DNA from: CAWUKT01 sp963923035
Lineage (GTDB): Bacteria > Bacteroidota > Bacteroidia > J057 > JADKCL01
Assembly (NCBI GenBank): GCA_963923035.1
Contig: CAWUKT010000005.1
Coordinates: 93,459 to 157,458, forward strand
DNA: 64,000 nt
Reading direction: 5' to 3'
Position 1 is the first letter of the stretch, and the number at the start of each line of letters is the position of its first letter. This document shows, piece by piece, positions 36,213-43,527 of the stretch. The position numbers were made by a program, and so were the translations under genes. The notes beneath the pieces are model-generated. The model made no database searches, was not told the DNA's origin, and saw only the letters and a list, made by a program, of their open reading frames with translations.

Positions 36213-36791
36213 ATGGCGCGAACAAAAATCTTTTTTGGCACCGGAAACGCCAAAAAGCTCAAGGAGATCAATGAAATCCTCGGCGATCGCTACGAGATCA
36301 TCAGCTTTCGGGACCTCCCCGAAAAGATTGAGGTCATCGAGGACCGCCCCACCCTGGAAGGCAATGCCATCAAGAAAGCCCGTGAATTCCACGCGGCGAC
36401 CGGGCTGCCCTGCTTTTCCGACGATACCGGCCTGGAAGTCGAAGCCCTGGACGGACGTCCCGGCGTCTACTCCGCCCGCTACGCGGGCGAAGATGGAAAC
36501 GCCGAGCGCAACATGGCCAAACTATTAGAAGAATTGCAGGGACAGGAAAATAGAGCCGCTCGGTTTCGGACCGTCATCGCTTATGTCAATGGAGAGGAAC
36601 TCCAAACTTTTGACGGCGTTTTAAACGGCCAGATTGGCCACGAAAAACGCGGTGACCAAGGCTTTGGCTACGATCCGCTCTTCATCCCTGAGGGCGATCA
36701 CCGCACCCTGGCCGAACATTCCGCCGACGAAAAAAATGCCATCTCTCACCGGGGCCGTGCCGTCCGTAAATTTGCCAACTTCCTGAAATGA
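36213..36791 (+). CDS. rdgB: dITP/XTP pyrophosphatase (RdgB/HAM1)
   Basis: 192 residues, matching the family's usual length of about 190-200. The N-terminal GTGNAKKLKEINEIL (9-23) binds the nucleotide. SDDTGLEVEALDGRPGVYSA (about 69-88) holds the catalytic acidic residues, and GFGYDPLFIPEG plus ISHRGRAVRKF near the C-terminus complete the signature. Hydrolyses non-canonical purine nucleoside triphosphates (ITP, dITP, XTP) to monophosphates and pyrophosphate, protecting DNA and RNA pools. Middle gene of an operon; its stop overlaps the udk start by 4 bases. Confidence 0.95.
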   Translation: MARTKIFFGTGNAKKLKEINEILGDRYEIISFRDLPEKIEVIEDRPTLEGNAIKKAREFHAATGLPCFSDDTGLEVEALDGRPGVYSARYAGEDGNAERNMAKLLEELQGQENRAARFRTVIAYVNGEELQTFDGVLNGQIGHEKRGDQGFGYDPLFIPEGDHRTLAEHSADEKNAISHRGRAVRKFANFLK

Positions 36792-37414
36792 AACCATCCA
36801 ACCCCTATTTCCTCGGCATCTCCGGGGGATCTGCTTCTGGAAAAACGTATCTCCTCAAGAAAATCCTCTCCCGCTATCCGGAGGGGAGAATCACCCGTAT
36901 TTCCACGGACAATTACTACCTGGACCGCGAATTGCTGCCCCGGGATGCCGAAGGTGAAATCAACTTCGATCACCCCAGCGCGTTGAATCTCGATCAACTG
37001 GCAGCGGATCTGGCCCGAATCGAAGCGGGCGAAACGGTCTCGATGCGGGAATATACCTTCAACAATCCGGATGTTGTTCCCGGGACCATTCACTTCGAAC
37101 CGGCCCCCATCATCCTTTTAGAAGGACTCTTCGTCTTTTACCACCCGGGAATCATGGCGAAGCTGGACTTGAAGATATTTGTCGAAGCGGCCGAATATGT
37201 CCGACTCGCCCGGCGCATCAACCGGGACAAGGAGCGGGGATACGAAACCGATGAAGTGCTGAAGATGTATACAAAATACGTAGCGCCGATGTATCAGCGC
37301 TACGTTGAACCTTTCAAAAATGATTGCGACTTGATTGTGCCGAACAATGACCGAATGGACCACGCGGTCGAGGTCATTGCACACCACCTGGATTGGGTAC
37401 TCAGTCAGCAGTAG
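36788..37414 (+). CDS. udk: Uridine kinase
   Basis: 208 residues. P-loop GGSASGKT (13-20). The ISTDNYYLDRELLPRDAEGE block (about 38-57) follows, with the catalytic Asp region of uridine kinases. INFDHPSALNLDQLAADLAR and then ARRINRDKERGYETDEVLKM (about 138-157) match the lid and RD-type helix. Phosphorylates uridine and cytidine for pyrimidine salvage. Last gene of the operon with rdgB; converges with the FG-GAP T9SS gene. Confidence 0.93.
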   Translation: MKPSNPYFLGISGGSASGKTYLLKKILSRYPEGRITRISTDNYYLDRELLPRDAEGEINFDHPSALNLDQLAADLARIEAGETVSMREYTFNNPDVVPGTIHFEPAPIILLEGLFVFYHPGIMAKLDLKIFVEAAEYVRLARRINRDKERGYETDEVLKMYTKYVAPMYQRYVEPFKNDCDLIVPNNDRMDHAVEVIAHHLDWVLSQQ

Positions 37415-37421
37415 CCAACCT

Positions 37422-39254
37422 TTATTTGACCACCCACTTCAAGCGGGCCTCTCCTTCCGGACTGGCGACACGTACGTGGTACAATCCGGCGGCAGGCCGC
37501 AATTTGACTTCTAATCTTTCCTCCGAGAAATATTCATTTCGGAAAATCACCCGACCGTTCAAGTCGAATACTTCGACCGTAAATTCCTCCATTCGTTGGC
37601 CGAGATCGAGGAAGAACCGATCATTGCCGGGGTTGGGATAGAGCTGGACGTCGGTCAACATGGCCGGCTCAATGCCCACTTGGGTGACCGTGACGCAAGC
37701 CGAAGTATCCGTACAATTGCCATCCGAGAGGATGACGGCGTAGTCTCCGGGCGAGGTCGGGGTATAAGACGATCCCGTCTGGCCCGCGACGGGCCCAGTA
37801 GTACAGTCCAACCATTGGTAGGTGACCCCGGAGGCGGCCGAGGAGAGGACTCCCCCATTGTCGGTGACCGTGAGGTCGAACGAAGTTACCGTCAGATTGA
37901 TCGTGAGGTTGCTGTCGCAGCCCACTGAATTCGTCAGGGTCTCATTGTAGGTGCCGCTCGTCGTATAGGTATTTCCAGCGGGCGACAGGTATTCAAAGCA
38001 CGCCGCCTCCGTCAAGGTAGCCGAGCTGCTCTGGTTGATGGTGAGGTTCAGGGTAATGATGCTATCGCCCCCGCAGACATTCGAGATGGTATCCTGATAA
38101 GTGCCCGATGCCATGAACATCGCGCCGCTCGGCGCGGTATAACTGTCACAGCCGACATCCGTCAGGCTGCCGGTCGTGGTGGCACAGGGCGCCGAATTGT
38201 TTTCGAAGTACCGAAAGCCCCCATATTCTTCCATCGCCATCAAATCCAGGTCTCCATCATCGTCCAGGTCGACAAATGCCGGCGCCGAATAAGAGCCAAC
38301 ATTGGCAAGTCCGAAGGGATTGGCCTGTCCCAGCCCGAAAGCGGGTGCCATGCTGGAACCTGTATTCGCAAAGAAAGTCAGGTTGCCGGTGCCATCACCC
38401 GTGATGATGTCCATGTCGCCATCCCGGTCCAGGTCGCCGATGTCCGGCACCGAGAGGTAAACCACCGGAGGTGTAATCCCAAAAGGGTTCAGCTGAGACG
38501 CCCCAAACGCAGGCGAAGTGGCGGTTCCGGTATTCTGGTAGTAGTACAAGGGACCGGTATAGGAGCCCACCAGGAGATCCAAATCTCCGTCCATGTCCAG
38601 ATCGCCGAAACGAGGCGCGGAGTGGGTCGTGGGAAAGGTCGCAATGGAAAAGGGCGCCGGAACCGCAGCCGCAAAGGCAGGAGCAGCGGCCGTCCCTGTA
38701 TTCTGATAGTAAGCGAGGTTGCCGTAGTAATCCCCGGCGATCAGGTCAAAGTCGCCATCGCCATCGATGTCCCCGAAGTCAATCGAAATTACATAGGCGT
38801 AGGCAAATGGAGCCGCAAGGCCAAAAGGGTTGTTCACGGCCGAGGCAAAACTCGGGGTCGTATTGGTGCCGTTGTTCTGGAAATAGTAGAAGTTGGAGGC
38901 GTAATCCGAGACCAGGAGGTCCAGGTCGCCATCGTTGTCGAGATCGGCGAAGCTGGGCCGGGGACCGTAGTTGTTGACGCTGGCAAGGCCAAACGGGTTG
39001 CTGGTGGGGCCAGTGAAGCTGACCTGGGCTTGAACAGTGCTGGTATGCAGCAGAAAAGCGGCTCCGCCCAGCAGTCCCATCAGGGCTGCCCGGGAAAAGC
39101 GGCCGCTCAAGCGGCCAAACAACCGGTTCAATCGCTTTCGTAAGCGCGATTGATCGTCAGCGTGGAGCGCAGTCCAGCCCCCCCCCTGAACCAATTGGTG
39201 GAGTCTTTTGGCAAGGTGTTCGTACTGTCGGTGAAGACGGGCAAATGATTTCAC
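37422..39254 (-). CDS. T9SS-exported FG-GAP/VCBS repeat protein with unusually long N-terminal leader
   Basis: 610 residues. Five calcium-binding-like FG-GAP/VCBS repeats (about 95-350): DLDNDGDLDLLV, DIDGDGDFDLIAG, DLDMDGDLDLLVG, DLDRDGDMDIITG, DLDDDGDLDLMAM. Then SprB-like or PKD-like repeats (about 360-510) and a T9SS type A sorting domain (YPNPGNDRFFLDL to GEARLKWVVK). The hydrophobic signal core (LMGLLGGAAFLLHTSTVQAQ) starts near residue 58, after about 55 residues of Arg/Leu-rich amphipathic sequence. This leader is too long for a classical signal peptide, yet no better-placed ATG is seen except Met59 in the core, which would leave an unusually short signal. Confidence 0.8.
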   Translation of the reverse strand: MKSFARLHRQYEHLAKRLHQLVQGGGWTALHADDQSRLRKRLNRLFGRLSGRFSRAALMGLLGGAAFLLHTSTVQAQVSFTGPTSNPFGLASVNNYGPRPSFADLDNDGDLDLLVSDYASNFYYFQNNGTNTTPSFASAVNNPFGLAAPFAYAYVISIDFGDIDGDGDFDLIAGDYYGNLAYYQNTGTAAAPAFAAAVPAPFSIATFPTTHSAPRFGDLDMDGDLDLLVGSYTGPLYYYQNTGTATSPAFGASQLNPFGITPPVVYLSVPDIGDLDRDGDMDIITGDGTGNLTFFANTGSSMAPAFGLGQANPFGLANVGSYSAPAFVDLDDDGDLDLMAMEEYGGFRYFENNSAPCATTTGSLTDVGCDSYTAPSGAMFMASGTYQDTISNVCGGDSIITLNLTINQSSSATLTEAACFEYLSPAGNTYTTSGTYNETLTNSVGCDSNLTINLTVTSFDLTVTDNGGVLSSAASGVTYQWLDCTTGPVAGQTGSSYTPTSPGDYAVILSDGNCTDTSACVTVTQVGIEPAMLTDVQLYPNPGNDRFFLDLGQRMEEFTVEVFDLNGRVIFRNEYFSEERLEVKLRPAAGLYHVRVASPEGEARLKWVVK

Positions 39255-39334
39255 GTGTTACAGTTTGGTTATAGGGTGAAAATTTAGTCTGAGTGCGAAT
39301 CAAGTGAGGGGAGACAATTCAAACAAGGCAAAAA

Positions 39335-39742
39335 TCAGGGGAGCGCCGCAAAGCCACCATCAAGGAAATGGACGAGGCGGTATTTGTATTGGACCTTTTC
39401 TTTTTCCCGAACCGCCCGCTCCAATCTACTCTTCAAAGCTGCCGTTCCTTCAGCATCTCCGGCATACACAAACAACAAGATTGACTTGGGGGCATCTTTG
39501 GCATCCATGGCCGTGTCCAAATCTTTTAGAAAGGACTCTGAAAAGGGAACGTTGATGGAATTGGGGAGATGAGACTGTTCGAAAGCCTCCGGGGAACGGG
39601 CATCTATCAGTACGCTGTACACTTTGCGTGTCTTGAAATGATGCTCGAACTTATCCGATGAAAGGACCTGGAAATCAGGTAAAAAAGAAAATGCTTTCCC
39701 CCACAGCGAAGCAATGAGGGAAAGCATGACGAGATTACTCAT
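39335..39742 (-). CDS. Rhodanese-like domain protein lacking the catalytic Cys
   Basis: 135 residues. Hydrophobic N-terminus of signal-peptide type (MSNLVMLSLIASLWGKAFSF), so probably exported. Rhodanese fold with YSVLIDARSPEAFEQSHLPN (about 42-61, the usual DvR-xx-xEfxxGHIPGA block) and SINVPFSES. The active-site loop reads LFVYAGDAEGTAALKSRL (about 89-106), where Ala replaces the Cys that carries the persulfide. It therefore cannot act as a sulfurtransferase and is more likely a binding or structural rhodanese. It starts 3 bases after the candidate effector gene stops, so they may form an operon. Confidence 0.75.
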   Translation of the reverse strand: MSNLVMLSLIASLWGKAFSFLPDFQVLSSDKFEHHFKTRKVYSVLIDARSPEAFEQSHLPNSINVPFSESFLKDLDTAMDAKDAPKSILLFVYAGDAEGTAALKSRLERAVREKEKVQYKYRLVHFLDGGFAALP

Positions 39743-39745
39743 GGA

Positions 39746-40651
39746 TTAATAGTTGCGTTTACCGGGTGAGGTATCCCCATTAACCGTCGTTGGGTTGGTG
39801 CCGCCACTTTCGTAAACGGTGGTATTGCCCCGGCCCTTCTTTTGGTTCTTCTTGATGCTGTTGTACAGCTTGTTCGGGTAGCAGACGCCCATGTGGCCCG
39901 ACTTGGGAGCCGTTTTGCCGGCCGCCTGGACTGCTTCCTTGGCGAAGGTGGTACAGTTGTAATAGAAGACCGAGTAGTCCGAGCCCTGCTTGCTCTGCTC
40001 GTAAGCCATGACATTCAAGGCTTCTGCCTCGGTAATGTCGTAGGACTGGGTAGCGCGAACGCTGCCCTGGTGGAGCTGGTCAGGATGAACGACCTGTCCC
40101 TTGACGTAGGAATCAAACGGATTGGAGCTATAACCTACGCGGTCAGGAGCGCCGTTCCATTGGTCCAGGGCTTCGTCGTAATCGGAAAACATATAGGGCC
40201 AGAATCCGAAGGGGTCAGCAAATTGTCCTTGTCCGGAACGGGACTGGAGGTACTTTGCGTGCTTGGGATACTTGGTTTTTACAGTGTCGGGGATAGCAGT
40301 GGGATCGTTCCACTGGAGCGATACCCAAGCGTGGCCCACTTGTCCTTGCAGGAGCGCGCCCAGTCCCATGCTTTCGACATCGATATCGGCATGGATATGC
40401 AGCTTGGCAACTTTAGCACTGCCACCAGTGGTTCCAGTGGTCGTGCTGGCTGCCGGCGCAGTTGTTGTAGGAGCAGTGGAAGTAGAAGTGCCACCGGTTC
40501 CACCCGTGCCGCCCGTACGCTGAACAGCATTGCCGTTCTCGGACTTGAACATCATGGGGGGAGGTGACATGACGCGCCCAGGTCCGGATTGGTCCTCGGA
40601 CTTGAGTTGTGCGGCCTGCTGATCCTGTTTTTTCTGGATGGGGGCTTTCAT
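39746..40651 (-). CDS. Candidate exported papain-like (NlpC/P60/LRAT-type) effector
   Basis: 301 residues. The N-terminus has no signal peptide but the pattern MSPPPMMFKSENGNAVQR (28-45), which resembles the heads of cargo proteins loaded by extracellular contractile injection systems or polymorphic toxins in Bacteroidota. A Gly/Thr/Ala/Ser-rich linker follows (46-80). The C-terminal domain has His107 in GQVGHAWVSLQW and Cys233 in YYNCTTFAKEAVQAAG, in an order (His before Cys) like permuted papain-like NlpC/P60 or LRAT-type folds. Function inferred only: peptidase, amidase or acyltransferase. The rhodanese-like gene follows directly; no injection-system genes lie in the window. Confidence 0.55.
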   Translation of the reverse strand: MKAPIQKKQDQQAAQLKSEDQSGPGRVMSPPPMMFKSENGNAVQRTGGTGGTGGTSTSTAPTTTAPAASTTTGTTGGSAKVAKLHIHADIDVESMGLGALLQGQVGHAWVSLQWNDPTAIPDTVKTKYPKHAKYLQSRSGQGQFADPFGFWPYMFSDYDEALDQWNGAPDRVGYSSNPFDSYVKGQVVHPDQLHQGSVRATQSYDITEAEALNVMAYEQSKQGSDYSVFYYNCTTFAKEAVQAAGKTAPKSGHMGVCYPNKLYNSIKKNQKKGRGNTTVYESGGTNPTTVNGDTSPGKRNY

Positions 40652-40742
40652 AACAATGACATTTAGCTATTTGACTATCCAAATATGCAATTTTTCGTGG
40701 ACTTTTTCACGATAGATTTCCCCAAAAATCTTTTAGGGCAAC

Positions 40743-40773
40743 AAAAAAGAGACTGCCCCGGTGGACAGTCTCT
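40743..40773 (-). terminator. Rho-independent terminator of rpsA
   Basis: On the minus strand AGAGACTGTCC-ACC-GGGGCAGTCTCT forms a long stem with one or two mismatches, then TTTTTTGTT. It lies about 27 bases after the rpsA stop. Confidence 0.85.
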
Positions 40774-40800
40774 CCAATTGTATCTAACAGACCGGAGGAA

Positions 40801-42849
40801 TTATTCTTCCTCACCAGCGTCATCTGCTGCTACGGCGGGTTCTTCCACCTCAGCAACCGGCGCTTCGGCCTTTTCTTCTGTACCCAGGTTCATGCCCTTG
40901 AGCTTCTCTTCTGCCGCAGCCCGCTCTTGCTCTTCCAATTGCTTCTTCAGAGCAGCGAGGGCGGAGATGTCACCCAGCATGGTACCTTCGGCTTTTTGGT
41001 TCTTGATGTTGGAACCGCCTCCGGATCCACCACCAGACTTCTTCTTGCCCTTTTTCTTGCGGCGATTTTCTTCCTGGACTTGCATGTTCTCGTCCCAGAT
41101 CATCGCGTGAGAAAGCACGAGCTTCTTGGCATCTTTGTTGAATTCGATGACCTGGAAATCGTATTCCTGGCCGATCTTCAACTTGGGCTCGCCAGCTTGC
41201 GTCTCCAGGTGGCGCTTCGGCACAAAGCCTTCTACACCGTACTGAAGCTCGACGACGCCGCCTTTGTCGTTCGTGTTGAGCAGGGTTCCTTTGTGGGTGG
41301 AACCAATGATAAAGATGGATTCGAACGTGTTCCATACGTCTTCCGTGAGCTGCTTGTGACCAAGGCTCAGGCGACGGTTGTCCACGTCGATGTCCAGTAC
41401 CACAACTTCCAGATTCTCTTCTTTCTTGATGAATTCGGAAGGATGGCTGTATTTCTTCGTCCAGGAAAGGTCGGAAATGTGCACGAGGCCGTCCACACCT
41501 TCTTCCAACTCGACAAACAGACCGTAGTTGGTCATGTTCCGAACGATGCCCACGTGGCGAGATCCAGGTGCGTACTTCTCAGCCGCATTGTTCCATGGAT
41601 CTTCCTTGGCCTGCTTGAGACCCAAGGACATTTTCTTCTCTTCGCGGTCGATCGAAAGCACGGTGGCTTCGACTTCGTCGCCAATTTTGAAGAGTTCGGT
41701 CGGGTTTTTGAGGTGCTGGGACCAAGACATTTCGCTCATGTGAACGAGGCCTTCTACGCCCGGCATGATTTCCACGAAGATACCGTAATCGGCAACCGTG
41801 ACCACTTTGCCCTTGACCTTGGTTCCCTCGGCAATTTCTTCCGGCAGGGTTTCCCACGGATGGGGCTGAAGCTGCTTCATGCCCAGGGAGATACGCTTCT
41901 TTTCATCGTCGAATTCAAGCACAACAACGTTGACCTTCTGGTCGAGTTCCAGTACTTCTTCGGGATGGTTGATGCGGCCCCAGGAAATGTCGGTAATGTG
42001 CAGAAGTCCGTCTACACCACCCAGGTCGATGAATACACCGAAGTGGGTCATGTTCTTGACAGTACCTTCCAGTACCTGGCCTTTTTCCAGATTCTTGAGG
42101 ATTTCCTGACGCTGCTCCTCGAGATCTTTCTCGATGAGTACTTTGTGGGAAATCACAACGTTCTCGAAGGGGTGGTTGATCTTGACTACCTTGAAGTCCA
42201 TGGTTTTACCCACGTAGGCATCAAAATCACGCACAGGCTTCACATCGATCTGTGAACCCGGCAAAAACGCTTCAATACCGTCGATATCGACTACAAAACC
42301 ACCTTTGGTCCGCCGCTTGATGAGACCCTGGAGGATGATATCCTCAGTCTCAGCCCGCAGAATTTTGGCCCAGGTGCGCATGTGCTTGGCGCGCTTGCGA
42401 GAAAGGATCAACTGTCCGTCCTTGTCCTCTACGCTCTCCAGATACACGTCGACTTCGTCGCCCGGCTTGATTTCTTCCAAGTCCCGGAATTCAGTCTTCT
42501 GAACAATACCTTCGGACTTAAATCCGATGTTCAGAATCACTTCTTTGTCCCCTACACTCACTACCGTACCGGTAATGATTTCGCCTTCTTTCACCTCGTT
42601 CAACGTGCCTTCGTACATGGCCTCAAGGCGGGCCCGCTCTTCCTTGGAATAGCCGCTTTCGGCCTCATCCCAATCGAAGTCATCATCGTCATCCGGGGTG
42701 TCCAAATTCAGAACAGAATCCTCTTTCGCGGATTCTTCAGCAGGGGGCGTAGCTACTTCAGCTACTTCTTCCGTGGTTGCAACTGACTCGGGGGTCCCTT
42801 CAACCTCCTGAGATTCTTGCACTTGGGTGTCTTTTTCGTTTTCGGTCAT
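40801..42849 (-). CDS. rpsA: Ribosomal protein bS1
   Basis: 682 residues, long like other Bacteroidota S1 proteins because of an acidic N-terminal extension of about 70 residues and a Gly/Lys-rich and acidic C-terminal tail. Six S1 RNA-binding domains run from about 85 to 600, marked by GEIITGTVVSVGDKEVILNI, GLIKRRTKGGFVVDIDGIEA, GTVKNMTHFGVFIDLGGVDG, GKVVTVADYGIFVEIMPGVE, GIVRNMTNYGLFVELEEGVD and GTLLNTNDKGGVVELQYGVE. It helps load mRNA on the 30S subunit. In this phylum, where Shine-Dalgarno sequences are rare, S1 is thought to be central to initiation. A consensus promoter and a terminator flank it as a single gene. Confidence 0.97.
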   Translation of the reverse strand: MTENEKDTQVQESQEVEGTPESVATTEEVAEVATPPAEESAKEDSVLNLDTPDDDDDFDWDEAESGYSKEERARLEAMYEGTLNEVKEGEIITGTVVSVGDKEVILNIGFKSEGIVQKTEFRDLEEIKPGDEVDVYLESVEDKDGQLILSRKRAKHMRTWAKILRAETEDIILQGLIKRRTKGGFVVDIDGIEAFLPGSQIDVKPVRDFDAYVGKTMDFKVVKINHPFENVVISHKVLIEKDLEEQRQEILKNLEKGQVLEGTVKNMTHFGVFIDLGGVDGLLHITDISWGRINHPEEVLELDQKVNVVVLEFDDEKKRISLGMKQLQPHPWETLPEEIAEGTKVKGKVVTVADYGIFVEIMPGVEGLVHMSEMSWSQHLKNPTELFKIGDEVEATVLSIDREEKKMSLGLKQAKEDPWNNAAEKYAPGSRHVGIVRNMTNYGLFVELEEGVDGLVHISDLSWTKKYSHPSEFIKKEENLEVVVLDIDVDNRRLSLGHKQLTEDVWNTFESIFIIGSTHKGTLLNTNDKGGVVELQYGVEGFVPKRHLETQAGEPKLKIGQEYDFQVIEFNKDAKKLVLSHAMIWDENMQVQEENRRKKKGKKKSGGGSGGGSNIKNQKAEGTMLGDISALAALKKQLEEQERAAAEEKLKGMNLGTEEKAEAPVAEVEEPAVAADDAGEEE

Positions 42850-42894
42850 TAAATAATTTTAAAACTCCTTTCTTCCCAAGGTTTTTGGGAGGTG

Positions 42895-42926
42895 CAAATG
42901 TAGGTATTTTTTTACGTCCTTGCCAA
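42895..42926 (-). promoter_or_regulatory. Consensus Bacteroidota promoter for rpsA
   Basis: On the minus strand TTG (42926-42924), a 21-base spacer and TACATTTG (42902-42895) match the consensus. The ATG is about 46 bases downstream, leaving a short 5' leader with an AAAGGAG run (a rare Shine-Dalgarno-like sequence), placed about 14 bases before the ATG. Confidence 0.82.
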
Positions 42927-42970
42927 TCAGGCCCCTAAAATCTATTTTCCAGGCCACTTTTCTCTCCAAC

Positions 42971-43432
42971 ATGTTTAAAAATATCCAATCTTCCCGGGCC
43001 CGTGAAGAGATGTTCCGTCGGATCGATGCCCTCTCCCCTACCCAAACTGCTTTGTGGGGCAGGATGAACGTGGGTGAAATGCTGTGCCATGCCACCGATC
43101 AGCTCCGGATTGCGGCGGGGGAAATCAAAACGGCTGCCACGCCCCAATTTTCCGGGCGGACCTTCGCCAAGTGGATGGTATTGGCTGGGATGCCATTGCC
43201 CAAGGGCAAAATCAAGACTTTTAAAGAGATCGACGCCCAATACGGAGGAACCCCACCCACAGAGTTTGAGCGGGACCGGGAGACATTAAAGGAATACATT
43301 CAAAGAATCGGGACCATTCAGGATGTCAATGAAGTCCAACCCCACGGATTCTTCGGGCCGCTCTCACCCCGCCAATGGGGCCGCCTGGCGTGGCTTCATT
43401 TGGACCACCATTTGAGGCAGTTTGGTGGGTAG
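42971..43432 (+). CDS. DUF1569/DinB-like four-helix protein
   Basis: The ATG at 42971 begins MFKNIQSSRAREEMFRRIDA; the in-frame ATG at 42920 would overlap the rpsA promoter. 153 residues. Helices with NVGEMLCHATDQLRIAAGE (about 33-51) and LSPRQWGRLAWLHLDHHLRQ (about 131-150): His39 and the C-terminal HLDHH give a metal-binding set of the DinB/DUF1569 type. The family includes thiol-dependent metalloenzymes, but this member's substrate is unknown. Divergent from rpsA. Confidence 0.75.
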   Translation: MFKNIQSSRAREEMFRRIDALSPTQTALWGRMNVGEMLCHATDQLRIAAGEIKTAATPQFSGRTFAKWMVLAGMPLPKGKIKTFKEIDAQYGGTPPTEFERDRETLKEYIQRIGTIQDVNEVQPHGFFGPLSPRQWGRLAWLHLDHHLRQFGG

Positions 43433-43527
43433 GAAATGAAAGGGAGAGGTGGGTGCGTAAGAATGATGGGCAATGGGTTTGGTCGGGAATCGGGAAGAAA
43501 TAATTTGAGGCCAACAACTCGATTTCA

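Noticed and set aside
40927..42255. 442-codon + strand frame opposite rpsA
   Set aside because: Antisense to a certain ribosomal protein gene; product is rich in Phe, His and Val, without domains.
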